The notes beneath the pieces were generated by a model, which saw only the letters and a program-made list of their open reading frames with translations, was not told the DNA's origin and ran no database searches. Of a stretch of 64,000 nucleotides of DNA, positions 45,350 through 57,245 are shown one piece after another. The DNA lies in NCBI GenBank assembly GCA_029378245.1, contig JARKIF010000009.1, positions 124,001 to 188,000 on the forward strand, given 5' to 3'. This DNA is from Roridomyces roridus (Eukaryota > Basidiomycota > Agaricomycetes > Agaricales > Mycenaceae). Every line of letters starts with the position of its first letter. Position 1 is the stretch's first letter. Position numbers and translations under genes: made by a program.

Positions 45350-46901
45350 TCACACCACCCAACCAACAACCAGCGCAATCCCAACAACCAAGCCCCACGT
45401 CCACGACACCGACATCCGGCGCGCACCAGAGGGCTTCCCAGACGGCGCTGGCGTCCCCGTAGCGCTAGGGCCAGGGCCGACACCAGTAGCGGTGCCAATG
45501 ACGGATGTGGGCGTCGCGCTGCCATCGGATAGGAATATGTCTGTTTGGGCGCCTGTTCGACGTTCTGTCAGCTATTGATTTGTGACAGCGGAAGAGAGGA
45601 AAGGCAGATGACGAGAACTTGAAGGAAAAGATAACGCACCCTCCTCCCAGCCACAAACCCCATTATACGCGGGACTCCTCGGCTCACCGCTATCATCCCA
45701 CCCCTCCACGAGAATGTTATTCCCGTCGAGCTGGTTCCAATAAATCATCTGCTTCGCGCCTGTGGTGCAGTTCCCCGGATCGTCTTGACACCATGTGGGT
45801 GGGACGGCGGGAGCGAGGGCGCGTGAACCAGTTTGGCCGGTTACCATGCAGCGGAAGCCTAGTTTGCAAATGAGTTGGCGAGCATGGAGGTGGAAGATTA
45901 CGCACCTTGCATGTACATGTTGGGCTCGCCGCAGCCGTTTGGGACCCATCCCCACTGCGAGAGGCATTGAGTTCGGATTCAGAAAGTATTGAGAGGGACG
46001 TACAGCACAGTGGCATCCGCCCTCTGGACACGCGGGTAGATCGGGAACGGAATATGTTGCGAGGCGCTCCCAAGGCGTGCTATCCCCACAACGTGTAAAG
46101 CTCTGATTATACGACGAAAATAAAGCACGCACTGGTACAGCGTCGAGAAAACAACGAGGTTTTCCGGTGTCACTTGGGACAAGTCGGACTGCGGAGGGTG
46201 AGGACAAAGTGATTCGGACGCGGGTAGAGCGCACACACTTGATATGATATCGCAAAGGCAGTACCAGCTGCCATACTCTGGTTTTGCGTGTGTACTGATA
46301 GATTGAGAAAACGATTCGTGTCAGCCCGCTCTACGGCCATAAATGGGCTCAAACACGCACTGTTAAGCTGCGTAATGCAGTTCTGCCCGCCCAGACCGTC
46401 CGGGTAGTTCTGTCCGTCAGGATACAGGCCAATGCGGCTGCCGCCGTAGGAGAGTGTCGTGAATGCGCGATTGACGGAGAGCTCGACGGTGAATTGGCCG
46501 TTTGCAGGGATTTCAAGGAAGTCGCCGTCGTCTGGCGGGAATTCGTCGCACTACCGGATGTCAGGAAGGAGGATATGACGACCTGAGGTGAAGACGCACC
46601 CCGTTGTCGTGGTGGAACCACCAGTCGTCTTTAGTCAACTACACAGTCTTATCAGGGATCCGAATCTCACAAAGCGTGGCAGCCACGCACATTCCAAAGC
46701 GGCTGGACAATGTCCGTCCCGTCAGAGTCGTCTTTGCCAGGTGTCGTCCCATTCAAGCAGTACATGCCTGGCGTCACGTTCGGTCAGTGGCGTGCTTGGA
46801 TGACGAGGACGAGGTATGCGCTCACCGTGATGCCATGCGCCGATGTGGGCGCTGACCAGGCTGGAGAGGGAGAGGGCCAGGAGGGCCGTGGTGAGGGACA
46901 T
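45350..46901 (-). CDS. AA14-like lytic polysaccharide monooxygenase, probably GPI-anchored
   Basis: Ten exons sum to 1041 nt, 346 residues. The signal peptide MSLTTALLALSLSSLVSA is followed directly by a His (HIGAWHHGMYC), as needed for the copper histidine brace of LPMOs. DDWWFHHDNGCDEFPPDDGD, NQSMAAGTAFAISYQ, VTPENLVVFSTLY, TPWERLATYSVPDLPACPEG and WGWVPNGCGEPNMYMQ follow, matching a basidiomycete protein family I connect to AA14 (xylan-active LPMOs). The C-terminus is Ser/Thr/Pro-rich and ends in a hydrophobic stretch (WGLVVGIALVVGWVV), consistent with a GPI anchor. The protein likely oxidises polysaccharide at the cell surface. Confidence 0.8.
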
Positions 46902-47404
46902 GAGAGGGCGGAATCAAGGGACAATTGGCATTGCCGCCGCCTTGCTGCCACGAGAAAAGACGCGGACAATGACAGCTTCATGGCATTTTGAAAACAATGA
47001 ATTTGATTGTTGTCCAAACAACACGGATCAATCAATCAATCAATCAACGGCAGTCGGTGTTCCGAGTCCAATTGTGATTCGGCCCTTCGGGTCTTCCACT
47101 GGACTGGACCTAGAGGAATGCCCCACTTGGATATTGCTCGAATAAAAACAGCAAGCAAGCCTTACGTACTTACGCGGCTCCAGACTCCGGGCCGCCTTGC
47201 GGGCCAATCCGTCAGACGTCTGCCTGCCAATTTGCTGCCAATCGCAACTAGGTTCAGTTGTTGTCTCCAGTCAGCGCCCTTCTCAGTCATCAGTCAAACC
47301 TCGCAGGTCCTTTATATTTGACATCGAACGACACCAGCCAATTTATCTTCGCAGGACAAGTTGATTCCAATTTCCAAGTCAAATTCAATTATAGATCCAG
47401 GTTT
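46902..47404. other. Intergenic; short ATCA microsatellite
   Basis: About five ATCA units lie near 47028-47046. No gene is evident. Confidence 0.5.
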
Positions 47405-48066
47405 TCATTTAGCCTCGTGGAATTCCTCGCCGAGAGTCTTACCCTGCACCTCAATCGGTTTTGCATCTACAGAGAGAGTATCAGACAAGATTCGATCTTC
47501 CAGGAAGGAAAGGAAAGGAACACAGACCCAGCATGACAAAGTAGAGCTTCGTCCACTCATCCGTTTCATTCCTCCAGGTATGCATCGTCCCACGCTGGAC
47601 GACCGTATCTCCTTCGCGCAACGTGATCCTTTCGCCCTCCTCCAGCTCGAGAGTGATGGTTCCCCGAAACACGATGCCATAATCGAGCGTCACCGTCCGA
47701 TGGAGCGGCTGCGAATAGTAGTGGGCAAGTCAGCTTCATGACAGTGGCGTCAACGGCGGCCGCAACACGCACCGAAACAGTCCCCGGCGCAAAGTCAATC
47801 GACCTGAAATTCGACCCCTTGCCACTGAAGATCTTCTCAGTCTGCGTCTTGGCCTCGTCAATCCACTTCCCCGTGGTGAGCTCGGTGTCAATGACAGCGG
47901 GAGCCTCGGCGGTGTAGTGCAAGTCGGCCAAGGAGACTTTGCTTTCTGGGCTCAGGAACCGCGGGGCTGTGAGCGAGTCATCGAGGACAAGGGATTTGCC
48001 TTGCGGCGTATGGCCTGTGACGATGCGACGGGTGGGAGGGAAGGGGGACTCGGATGTGGAGGACAT
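47405..48066 (-). CDS. Cupin-domain protein
   Basis: Three exons (47773-48066, 47528-47708, 47405-47466) sum to 537 nt, 178 residues. After RRIVTGHTPQGKSLVLDDSL comes the cupin core: HRTVTLDYGIVFRGTITLEL, GDTVVQRGTMHTWRN and the strand VMLDAKPIEVQGKTL, the last restored by removing intron 47467-47527. The first metal-binding motif is reduced (HRT...DYG), as in many fungal members; the second has the His of MHTW. Members bind small molecules or catalyse on secondary metabolites; no substrate is evident. Two hairpins lie 50-135 nt upstream of the start. Confidence 0.85.
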
Positions 48067-48120
48067 GGTGGTTGTGGTGTGAAGAAAGGTTGGTGGCGTT
48101 CTTAAGCTTCTCGGGACGGG

Positions 48121-48199
48121 CCTCTCGGGACGGTCCCGAGAGGTCCGGGAAGACCGTGGGTTTTCTTTCCACGGTTGTAGTCATGTGTTTCAACCGTGG
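48121..48199. promoter_or_regulatory. Two hairpins upstream of the cupin gene
   Basis: CCTCTCGGGA and TCCCGAGAGG (48121-48143, 3-nt loop) form a perfect 10-bp stem. CCACGGTTG and CAACCGTGG (48169-48199) form a 9-bp stem. They could act as dyad binding sites or leader structures. Confidence 0.5.
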
Positions 48200-48389
48200 G
48201 AAGGATTGAATCGTCGAAACTTTGAGTGGAACCAGAGCTCGATGTGAAATAAAAACCTTCCCATTTCGAGAAAAGGAAACTTACCAACGTATGTATGTCA
48301 AAAGAAAAGAGTGGACTGTATGTAAGAAGAAATCATTGGCTTGGTTTATCATTGTACATGTAAATCCCGAGATCGGTGGCCAGAGTAAT

Positions 48390-49040
48390 ATACCCGCCGC
48401 TAGCAAAGTCGCTGGCGGCCACCGGTGGCTACCGATGGACACCGGCGGCCGTTGGTTGTCATTGTTTCCCAGCGAATCTGATGAATGTTGGTGATCGCCG
48501 TTGGCATTCATCAGATCACCCACTCAAGTTGACGAGACGGCCTCCCCACTGGGTTCCAGTGGGAGGTAGCAAAGACTCGCTCAATGTTTCGAGAACTTAT
48601 TCGGTTCATCGTTGCTTCTCATGATTTACAACCCCTGGCTGATCCATCTGCGTGAATGAAGGGTTCAAGGTGATGTAACCCGTTCCTTCTTGTTGGTTTC
48701 CGACGGCTTCCAGGGGATTCCATTGAGTGAAGTATTTCTTTGGTTGTAGGAATTAGATACAGTCAACAAATTGCTGAGGAACAAAGAATGATTCACTGGA
48801 ATCCGGTGGAATCCAGTGGATGCCGACGTTGGTTCAACGTGCCGATGTCATACTGCAACTCAAAGCTGTTCAAGTTGAACATCATGAACTCAAGATGGCC
48901 GTAGAAATATCTCGAAAAAATAAAAGCCCACGCACCACCAGCCCACCCAAAACCCACCACAGTCCATCATGAGCCAGTGGATTCCAGTGGAAATTGGTGT
49001 GACACTCGGCGGCCGACGTTGTTGTCCGCCATCATCCAAC
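48390..49040. repeat. Repetitive segment with TTCCAGTGG words
   Basis: GGATTCCAGTGG-type words recur in both orientations (for example near 48538-48562, 48790-48825, 48970-48990), including CCACTGGGTTCCAGTGG, a palindrome with a 3-nt loop. No gene is visible. It may be a small repeat array or a MITE remnant. Confidence 0.45.
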
Positions 49041-49133
49041 GCCGATCCCTGCCGATCAGCCGTTTGACAGCTCCGCGTGTATTACTGGGTGGCCATTGTC
49101 ACCCCCGAGTCGTTTTACTCAGCGTCGCCGGCT

Positions 49134-49980
49134 TCAGCCGCTCGATATCTCCTTCAACAACCGCTCTGCCAGATGATAATGGATCTGAAATTCCCGCCTC
49201 ATCAGCTCCAAGAAAAAAGAGGCGTGCAAAAACGAGCGTACGAAGTGATTCCCATCCTCCACGAGCACGAACTTGATCTGCCTCCCCATCTTCCCACTTT
49301 CTTTCAGCTCTTCGTACTTTAGTCGGTTGATGATGTAGCCCCACAGACACACCCCACCCGTCTTATCCCCCGCTAAATGTATCAAATCGACGCGCGGGAA
49401 GTATGAGGCGGCCCTCTCCGGAGAGAAGATCGCAGAGTGTGTTTGCGAGCTCAGAGCTCCCTCCAGCGGGGCGCCGAACGAGGCTAGATCGACGGTTGCT
49501 AGGTCGAACGACTCACACCACGCTGATATCTCAGCGGGTGACCAGCAGCCGATCGTCGGCGTGGGCAGCCCATGCACAATAACAATCGTCTTGTAGTCTT
49601 GACTGCCGCCGGGCACTCCATGGAGGGAGTACACAATCCACGTGGAAAACGGCAAACGCGGGTTTGCGGGCTTGGGTGGACGTGAATTGAGAAGTGTGAG
49701 CCGACTAGTACTCCGCCGAGAATCAAAAATCGACAGGACTCTGGTCCAGTCCCATTTGAGTGCCCTTGAGCGCCAATTGAGCAACAATTGTGGCCTCCCC
49801 AGCTGCGTGCATTTGCTGTATGATAAGCGTCAAGGCGACGAGGCCAGCAAGAGAAGTTGTCGAGGAAAAGCCCCAGAGACAGCGGAGGAGGATGACGGTG
49901 GGAGTTGAGCGCGGGCTGTTTGGTTGCCACAAAGTGATCGCCCGAATGATCCGACACGTCGTACTTCTCACGGTTCAACA
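49134..49980 (-). pseudogene. Alpha/beta-hydrolase family gene with its core deleted
   Basis: An N-terminal block (YSLHGVPGGSQDYKTIVIVH followed by Gly) is the start of a fungal alpha/beta-hydrolase family, where the next 100 or so residues carry the nucleophile GxSxG. Here it is followed at once by sequence fitting the C-terminal part (SYFPRVDLIHLAGDKTGGVC, RQIKFVLVEDGNHFV). No nucleophile elbow is present. The catalytic-His context (DGNHFV) survives. Exon joints are uncertain. Confidence 0.5.
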
Positions 49981-50211
49981 CTGTGGTTGAAACTCAGCGT
50001 CCACTGCGCTAGACAATTTTCTGCGGGATACTTTTGACTGGAGCCTTTACACAGGATCTACGGCCCAGCGCGACAGTCCGCCGGCGGCGAATCGGAGTAT
50101 GTATCTATGAGATTGACGTGCACCGCCTTACACTGCCCGGCATTTACCCTTCTCTCTCTCTCTCTTCTCGCCGTCATCATCGTTACCGACCTACGCCTCA
50201 GCTCCCATTGC

Positions 50212-53176
50212 ATGTCCCTGGGCCTCAACGGTACCAACATCTCTGGCGGAAACTTTTACAGTGTCGCAGGAAATGTGATTCAAACCATCAATACTACACA
50301 TCCGGATCTAATTGGAAGCCGCCGCCGCCGCCCTCCTCGTGCGTCCTTTTCCTGACAGTGGATGCGGCGAAATCAAGTTATCTACAGCTCCGCTGGAGTG
50401 GCGCTCTGATGAGCAGTCGGGACGGCACGGTGGTCTACCATATGGTGAGTTGTGGGACGCTTTAGCTGGGAGCACAGAAATTAAAATCACCTCCGATTCA
50501 GCGGGTCCCTCTGCCTGGAGTAAAAGCGAGCAATCCTGTAAGGATGGCCAGGACCTTTTAGGCCAACCATCCCGTAGTTCTGGATTTACGAGCAACATGG
50601 AAGGATCGCCAGAAGGAACTGATCCCGGTTATGGTGAGCTAGACACTTGTCCCAGGTTGAGACTCATCTAAAATGTCTTCCCAGTAGCAAGAAAGCCCAC
50701 TGGCAATTACTTCAGTGCTCATTCTTCCATGCGCCCGGAATACGCCAAGACTTTCTCCGACGGTTGGTCGGATGCCCCTCACCACCCGGACTTCACTGAG
50801 AACAACACATTCTATGCTGGCGGAGATATAACTCGGATTCAAGTGTACAAGGATTCAGGCAAGCTGCCCGCTTCCCGTCAAATAAATAGATAAATATTCA
50901 CCACCATTGTAGGAATTGATCGACTGTACCCCCACGTCGTGATGGAGGCTCTGCACGACTCTGGCGAGCGGTTTCCAGAACCCATCTGCCATCCCGGCAC
51001 CCGTACAAACATCCTCAGAGATCTCGACTCGTGGTCTGCCGACGGATCCGCCAAACCCATTCTCTGGCTGCATGGCTCCGCCGGAATCGGCAAGTCGGCA
51101 ATTGTGCAAAAGTTCGCAGGAGACTGCGATCAGCGGGGCCGGGCGGCGGCTTCTTTCTTCTTCAAACGTGGACATCGAAGCTGTGGTGGCTGGGATCAGA
51201 TTGTGGCCACTATAGCCTACCAGCTCGCCGAAGCAGTGCCCGAGTTCTCCGACTCCCTTCGGCAGACGATCAAGCAGGAGAAACTGATCGTCGGACGTGC
51301 TGTTCCCATCCAGTTCGAACGGCTTTTGGTACAGCCGTTCGATAAATTTCCCAGGACCGCAGCTCCACCTGTGGTTGTTGTGGATGGGCTGGATGAATGC
51401 GCCGACAGGAAGCATCAACAGCAACTTCTCAACCTGTTTATAAAGGCCATCGAGGCCGGTCGTTTACCCATCCGACTGGTCGTAGCAAGCCGTCCGGAGC
51501 CGCAGATACGGGAGATTCTCGAAGCTAAAGCCGCATTATGCCGCTCATATGAACTCTCCGCGGACGAATCTGCCTACAACGACGTCAAACTCTACCTTGG
51601 CGATGAATTCCGTCGCGTGCGCCGAGACTGCCGGCGTCGGGGTGTTGACCTTGGAAAACCTTGGCCGGGTGCGAGCACGCTACAGCAGTTGGTTCGAAGA
51701 TCGTCCGGCATCTTCATCTATGCCACGACAGTGATAGGCTTTGTCGATGATGACTTTTGTCACCCTGCAGACCGGCTGGCCGCCGTCATGGCTCTCGATC
51801 CCAATAGCACCACTCCCCTCGACGATCTTTACACTCAAATTCTCTCAGTCCTGCCTCACGAGCGTTCTCAACTTCACATTCTCCACCTCCTCACTCATCG
51901 GGACCAGTCCATTCTCATGGACCCGGAGGAGGTTGACGTGGTTTTCAACTTCACGCCCGGGAGGACACGACTCATGTTAAGTGGTCTACACTCGCTGTTG
52001 AAGGTACCCACGATATCTAATCCACGGGTGTTGCGCCGGGTTGTTCGGCCTCTACACGCCTCGTTTGGAGATTACCTGCGCGACTCTAGACGTTCCGGAC
52101 GATGGTGCATTGCAGACCCGTCTCTGGAGCTGGATTTACTGAAGACAGTCATTGGTTTTCTTTCTATTCCTGCTATTGGGCATCGGACGGCGTTGCGACG
52201 GTAATTGCTCTTCACTCAGCATGGACCGCGAATATCTCACTTTTACCTAGTGTCATTGCTTACGCGTTACCGAAACTACTGCGAGCCGTCGTTCCGACTG
52301 AGGAGATCATCGAGTTGCTGCGCAACGCCCAGTTGCAGAACGCAATCTTCCTCTCGGACGTGCACCGAAGCGCCTGGCCTCAGGTAGATACCTCTCCGCT
52401 TCTTGGTTGTTCGATTACTCACATATATTTCAGGCAGATTCCTTGTATCCCAAAGATCTGATACAACTTTGGGACGATCACAGCTGGATTGCTGATCTAG
52501 CTCGACAACTCGGCGAGCCCCGAACACCTCAAAATAAGCCCGAGTTCAAATTCGACTCTGCATTCGAAGTAATATTCGATCAATTCCCCGACACGCTGCA
52601 GATCGTTCAGGTGTTCATTCTTAATAGATGGTTGAAGCAGCAATTCTTCTACGTCTGGGACCTCCTGGATGTCCTTGGTCTCTCTCTGGCGGCCCTGAAG
52701 CCCCTCCTCATTCTCCGCGACCTCGGCTACTCCCCCTTTCTAGAGCAACATTCGCCGGTGGATTTTCTCCGGGATGCGACAAGAGCAAAAGGATTGTACA
52801 TGTCGGATGAGGATATCATTGAGAAGTGGGTTCTCAAATGGATCACATTCATTCGCGCATCTCCGCTAGATGACGACCTCGACTCCATAAGGTTGGTTGC
52901 TTCCAGGTTTCTTCGACGTTGAGCTGCTGATGATGAAATAGGATAGCTTTGAAGCTGATCCCGGGCTGCAGGAAGGATAGGCCGATCCTTCGGCGTGAAT
53001 TGGAGACCGTTGACCTCGCCCACACTTGCCGGCTCGCCAATAGAGATCCGACTTCTCATCGGGACTTCCACAAACATATTTTGGACCCAGCTCTCATGGA
53101 AGCTGTGGCCTGTTGCCGCCTAGTGAGATCTCCACCTACTTACCTCCGAATCGAGATGATGCCAACAGCCCCATAG
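50212..53176 (+). CDS. NACHT-domain NTPase (fungal NLR-like STAND protein)
   Basis: The N-terminal exon reads MSLGLNGTNISGGNFYSVAG and then NVIQTINTTHP; a Gly/Asn-rich opening like this is frequent in agaric NACHT proteins. After a poorly resolved stretch the exons are 50685-50858, 50913-52154, 52220-52383, 52434-52891 and 52942-53176. The NACHT core has Walker A (HGSAGIGKSAIVQKF), a sensor-like FFFKRG, Walker B (PPVVVVDGLDEC), VASRPEP and SGIFIYATTVI. The usual winged-helix and helical region ends at the stop, with no WD40 or ankyrin repeats. STAND NTPases are signalling switches used in fungal nonself recognition. Intron 50859-50912 is GC-AG (gcaagc). Confidence 0.85.
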
Positions 53177-53473
53177 ATGTTCCCTTCACCGAAATGGAAG
53201 AGACAGGCAGCGGCTGTGGCACGCCGCCGCGCCATGAGTAATGGCATTCCGGCGCAAATCCTTGCGACCGCTCGAACCAGTTGGGACGAATCCGTAGCGG
53301 AATTGGAACGCAGGCGCAAGAGGAGGCGAATGAGCGATACCACGAAAGGGAAAGAAAGAATTACTGCGAAAGCGACGGGAAAGGTATTGAGGATAGAAAA
53401 GTCTGGCAAAGCATAGCTTGCGATGTCTGTATTTGTGTATTTGATTCTGACCTGCAATACAACACCCTTTCAG

Positions 53474-53813
53474 CGCACATCCGCTCATATCCCTGACGCT
53501 CGAGGATATCAGCCCAACGAAGTACATTCCCCTCCTCCAAAGTGCAGTAAACCTGCTCTGCCTACATATAGTCGACTGTGCGGGGAGAAAGCCAATTCAA
53601 GGGGATCTCCATCTCTCCCGACTGGAAACCCTCGTGATGGTGCATTCAGAACCGTACTACGGCGATCCCGTGCTGCAGATTTTCACTGTACCAGCGCTTC
53701 GTACCTTGCAGGTTTCCGGTACCATCATGAGCGACAACCCCACCTCCTTGCTCACCTCCCTCATCACCCGCTCCGGATGCAAGCTACAACGAGTCTTCAT
53801 CACCGGGTGGTGA
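53474..53813 (+). pseudogene. Fragment of an agaric F-box/LRR-like protein
   Basis: Following an acceptor-like TTTCAG, the frame reads HPLISLTLEDISPTKYIPLL, LHLSRLETLVMVHSEP, FTVPALRTLQVSGT and SLLTSLITRSGCKLQRVFIT, then a stop. This alternation of LRR strands with RSGCKLQR is typical of the C-terminal half of another agaric F-box class. No F-box is found upstream. Confidence 0.5.
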
Positions 53814-54448
53814 GAGAACAGAAGGAGACAAAGAGGATTCGGGTGATGAGCTTGATGAGGACGACGAGGACGACCTTCATGTGCGTCTTCAATTGGCTTC
53901 ACTTTCCTCATCTTTGACCTGTGTTTTCTGCAGGCACGTCCTCGAAGGCAAATGATGCCGGGTTGGTAAAAGCATCGCAACTGGTGGATCTTCTCTTTGT
54001 AGGCGTCGGGCAGTGCTCAGGCTGAAATTTCACTGTCGTTTGGGCTCGCTTGTAGTCGCTGCTCCAATTTACACTAGCTCAGACTCACACTCGTTGAGGT
54101 CAACTCGGATTTTATTCCACGGAACCCGCTACTACTAGAGTACAGGACGACCAGCCGACAAATGGGAACTGCCACGCATTAGACTACCGTGCATTAGACT
54201 ACCACGCATTATACCACCACGCATTATGCCACGCATTGGAGTACTACCCCGCATTATATGTTGGAATAACCACGCATTATGAGGAGTGCGCCGAATGATT
54301 AGGTGCGAGACCATCCATCCGTGAGGAGGAAATTATGGGATGAGGAGAGGGGTGGGGGACATCGACGAGGTTTGAAAACATTTGATAGAGAAAGCGAAGA
54401 CGTTGATGTTTGTCGAGACGGAACAGGATGAAGTGAGAGGTCGAGGCA
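53814..54448. other. No recognisable gene; includes the CACGCATTA array
   Basis: Apart from the short array at 54172-54280, nothing is recognised. Confidence 0.45.
54172..54280. repeat. Short irregular array of CACGCATTA
   Basis: Seven to eight degenerate copies of CACGCATTA, each followed by variable linkers such as GACTAC or TACCAC, within 109 nt. Confidence 0.75.
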
Positions 54449-55356
54449 TCAGACTGTGTTTGAATTTTCTTTGTTTTCGGTAGCTCGCTTGCCGCGCGAT
54501 ATGCGCTTCGACGATTTGCAAGTTATTTGTTTGGCCTTGGAAGGAGGCGTATGCCCTGCCGCCCGCCACAGGTTGGGCAGTCGCGAGTTGCGGAGGGGTG
54601 GTTGACGTATGGATTGTTTGGAAGCAAGACTGGGATCTTTGATGACAAACTCTTCGTCGTCGTCATCCTTCTCGCCATCTTCGCTTTCATCTTCATAGCA
54701 ATCCGACCCGCTGTCTATGTCGTAGTCGACAGCCAAGTTGGCAATGAAGCGTGTGCGTGGGGAGGACATGTATTGCACAGGCGCGGGGGTGGGGGAGACA
54801 GGAGGCCAGGAGATGGGTTTCGGGGTTATAACGACGTCCGTCGTCGGGCTTGCTACCACGTCGTCGTCGGGCAGCGGCGCGGTGAAGACGGCACGCAGAG
54901 GGGAGCACCGGACGGGCGGGCGAAGGTGAAGTGGTACGAATACCGCAGGAGGCAGACGACCTTCACGCTTGACGAAAGCAGCCGTTCCAGGCCGGAAACG
55001 GAGTCTTGGGTGTATTGAGCGGTACGGCGGGGGGGAGGGAGGAGCGGGTGACATGGCCCATGAGCTCCTTGTGCATGGACACGAGCCGCGATTGGGCAGC
55101 GAGCTCGGCCTGCGTTGGCGGTCAGAAGTGGACGATAGGAGACGAGACTGAGACACACCTTTGCACTGAGAATCTGAGCGCGGGCAGCCTTGAGGACGGC
55201 GGCGGCGGGCTTCGTCTTGAAGTCGATGACTACGGTAGAGTTGACGCCGCCGGTCTGAAGGAGGGAATCAGAGATGGTCGAGACGAGACGAGAAAAGTAC
55301 CTCGAGGTCCGTAGGACGAGACCGCCATTGAGCCACTCTGGGGGAAACGTAGCCAA
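54449..55356 (-). pseudogene. Conserved agaric protein of unknown function, start codon lost and frameshifted
   Basis: The first exon reads LATFPPEWLNGGLVLRTSR, where I expect MATFPPEWLNGG: the start codon is TTG (55354-55356) and no in-frame ATG precedes it before a stop. A 46-nt intron leads to TGGVNSTVVIDFKTKPAAAV, then a 47-nt intron to AELAAQSRLVSMHKELMGHV. Around 55000-55060 the frame changes in a C-rich run, after which FVKREGRLPPAVFVPLHLRP, TPAPVQYMSSPRTRFIANLA and an acidic tail with a basic end follow to 54449. Two lesions suggest a pseudogene, though the frameshift could be sequencing error. Confidence 0.6.
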
Positions 55357-55530
55357 GCAGTGCGTAGAGGAGAGTCACAGCGGCAAAGAACGACACGACG
55401 CTCTCTTGAAGAGAGCGAGGCCGACAGCAGGGGAGGGCAGGAAAGCAGGTGTGCTTGGGGGGATGGCATTGCGCTTTTGTCTGGGAGACAACGATTTGTA
55501 TAGGCCGGTTGGGCTGGTATATGCCTTTCT

Positions 55531-55565
55531 CTCCATTTCTTTAGTCCATTTCTAAAGAAATGGAG
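55531..55565. repeat. Perfect 14-nt inverted repeat with 7-nt loop
   Basis: CTCCATTTCTTTAG (55531-55544) pairs exactly with CTAAAGAAATGGAG (55552-55565). It could be a transcript hairpin or a fold-back footprint. Confidence 0.8.
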
Positions 55566-57245
55566 GGCGATCTCAAACAAAGGCATCCGCGTACATCCGC
55601 TGCGGGCCGCGCGGGTAGCCGCGAAATGGACGGTGATCTCGGGCTGTCGAGTGAGACCCGCCGCCGAGTCGGCGGCAGGTGGCCGAAATCAATGATCGCT
55701 CGGATCGCTGGAGCCTGGAGGTCAAGAGGGAGGTCAGGCCTAGGTTTGTCGAGGACGGTTCACGATTGGATTATTTTCTGCCAGCGGAGCAATTGGCAGA
55801 ATCTTGAGAATTCCCTCAACCCAGACGTCGACGAGCAGCCTGAGATGAGAGAGGCTTGGGACAAACATGCTTTGATTGCCGAGGGCAGGAACAAATCGGA
55901 CTCTCTTACCAGTCCCACCAACCCGGGGCCAAGTCGCGCTCCGCTGCTCCCGCCTTCAGGCCTTCAGCTTCATACATGATCAATACCTCCAGTTCTCAGT
56001 GTGCTCGGTGTACTCTCTGCTCCACGACGTGCCGGCGTCATTTCGAATGCCTGAAGTCAATGCTCTGCCGTGGCCCGTCAAGAGTCCAGTGACCGACCTG
56101 AGGAGCTGTGTCAACGCCTCCTGGCTCCCCCAGACTCAGAAGTGAGGACTGGGGCGGTCACAATCCTCTTATCAGGCGCCGGGTGGAATCGTTTTGCATC
56201 ATGGATGCTTTCGGTGCTGCTTCTCTACTCGTTGTTCTACGAAGGCTCTAGTGATCGAGTTCGCTCATCGCTTACAGGCTGAAGGTATTCCGCTGCACAC
56301 TTTCCGGTGCGCGGTCGGCGTTACTGTCTGTCTTCGCCGGCGGCTTTTTGTGACACTGCCATCTCTTCTCCGCGGCTCCGCGTATCGCCTCATACAAGCT
56401 GCTTGCCGTTCTCGGAGACTAGGACACGTCCTTCCCATTACAATGTCCTCGCCATTTTGTTACCGGTGCTGTAAACGCCTGGAACATCGAGGGTCTATCC
56501 TCCAACTTGTATACTTGTACCGCGCCAACGTCCCCGGTCGGAGTTTGGTTATCCGCAGCGCGACATCGCAAGGACGTCTCTGACAAGCTGTTCGACCTTT
56601 TCGGCAAACCCTTCCCAAGTGAACGTTTCCGGGCGTCTTTTCTCACTTGGAAAGCGCCACGCCTGATCCAGATCTGCCAATGACAGTGGATGAACTCCAT
56701 GCATTATCGCCGCCTGTTGTTCATTCATCTCCGCTCTTTCTGCTCACTGGGTGGGGACAACTGTAACGCCTGTTGCTCGTGCTCGCTGGACCTCATCGAC
56801 ATCGCGCACCTGAAAAGGTTCCTCCACGTGGACTTCACGTCCGGATCCTTCGGTTAAGGAATGTCGGCAGCATTCAAAGCTGTAGCTTTAATTTGATACT
56901 TCCCAGAACTTTACATCCATCGATCTGCCGGAATCCCGTCGGCTTTACACTGCTGTAGCCCCGTGTCATGGCGTGTGGAACTCCATGAGGACCAGGCCCG
57001 GCATTCATCTTACCCGTCCCCGGCGGCAACTGGCAATTGGGTTCCAGAGATACTACCACAGCTACTCAGCGGTTAGTGGCTGCAATCATTTCGCGAAGGA
57101 CCATGTAACTTTCTACGCCGCTCCACCAGAAGGATCGAAACTCACTGCACATTGCAGTGGTTAGCTATGCCTTGCTTCCATCCGTGAATCTCTCTCGAAT
57201 AGTACTACAAATGCCAGCGAGTCAGCTTGAGCATCAGGAGCTCCG
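55566..57245. other. No confidently recognisable gene
   Basis: Several open frames overlap on both strands. A short plus-strand frame at about 56567-56685 (SDKLFDLFGKPFPSERFRAS) looks coding but stands alone. Confidence 0.4.

Noticed and set aside
54172..54280. CRISPR-like array
   Set aside because: Units are short, irregular and eukaryotic in context; it is a degenerate tandem repeat.
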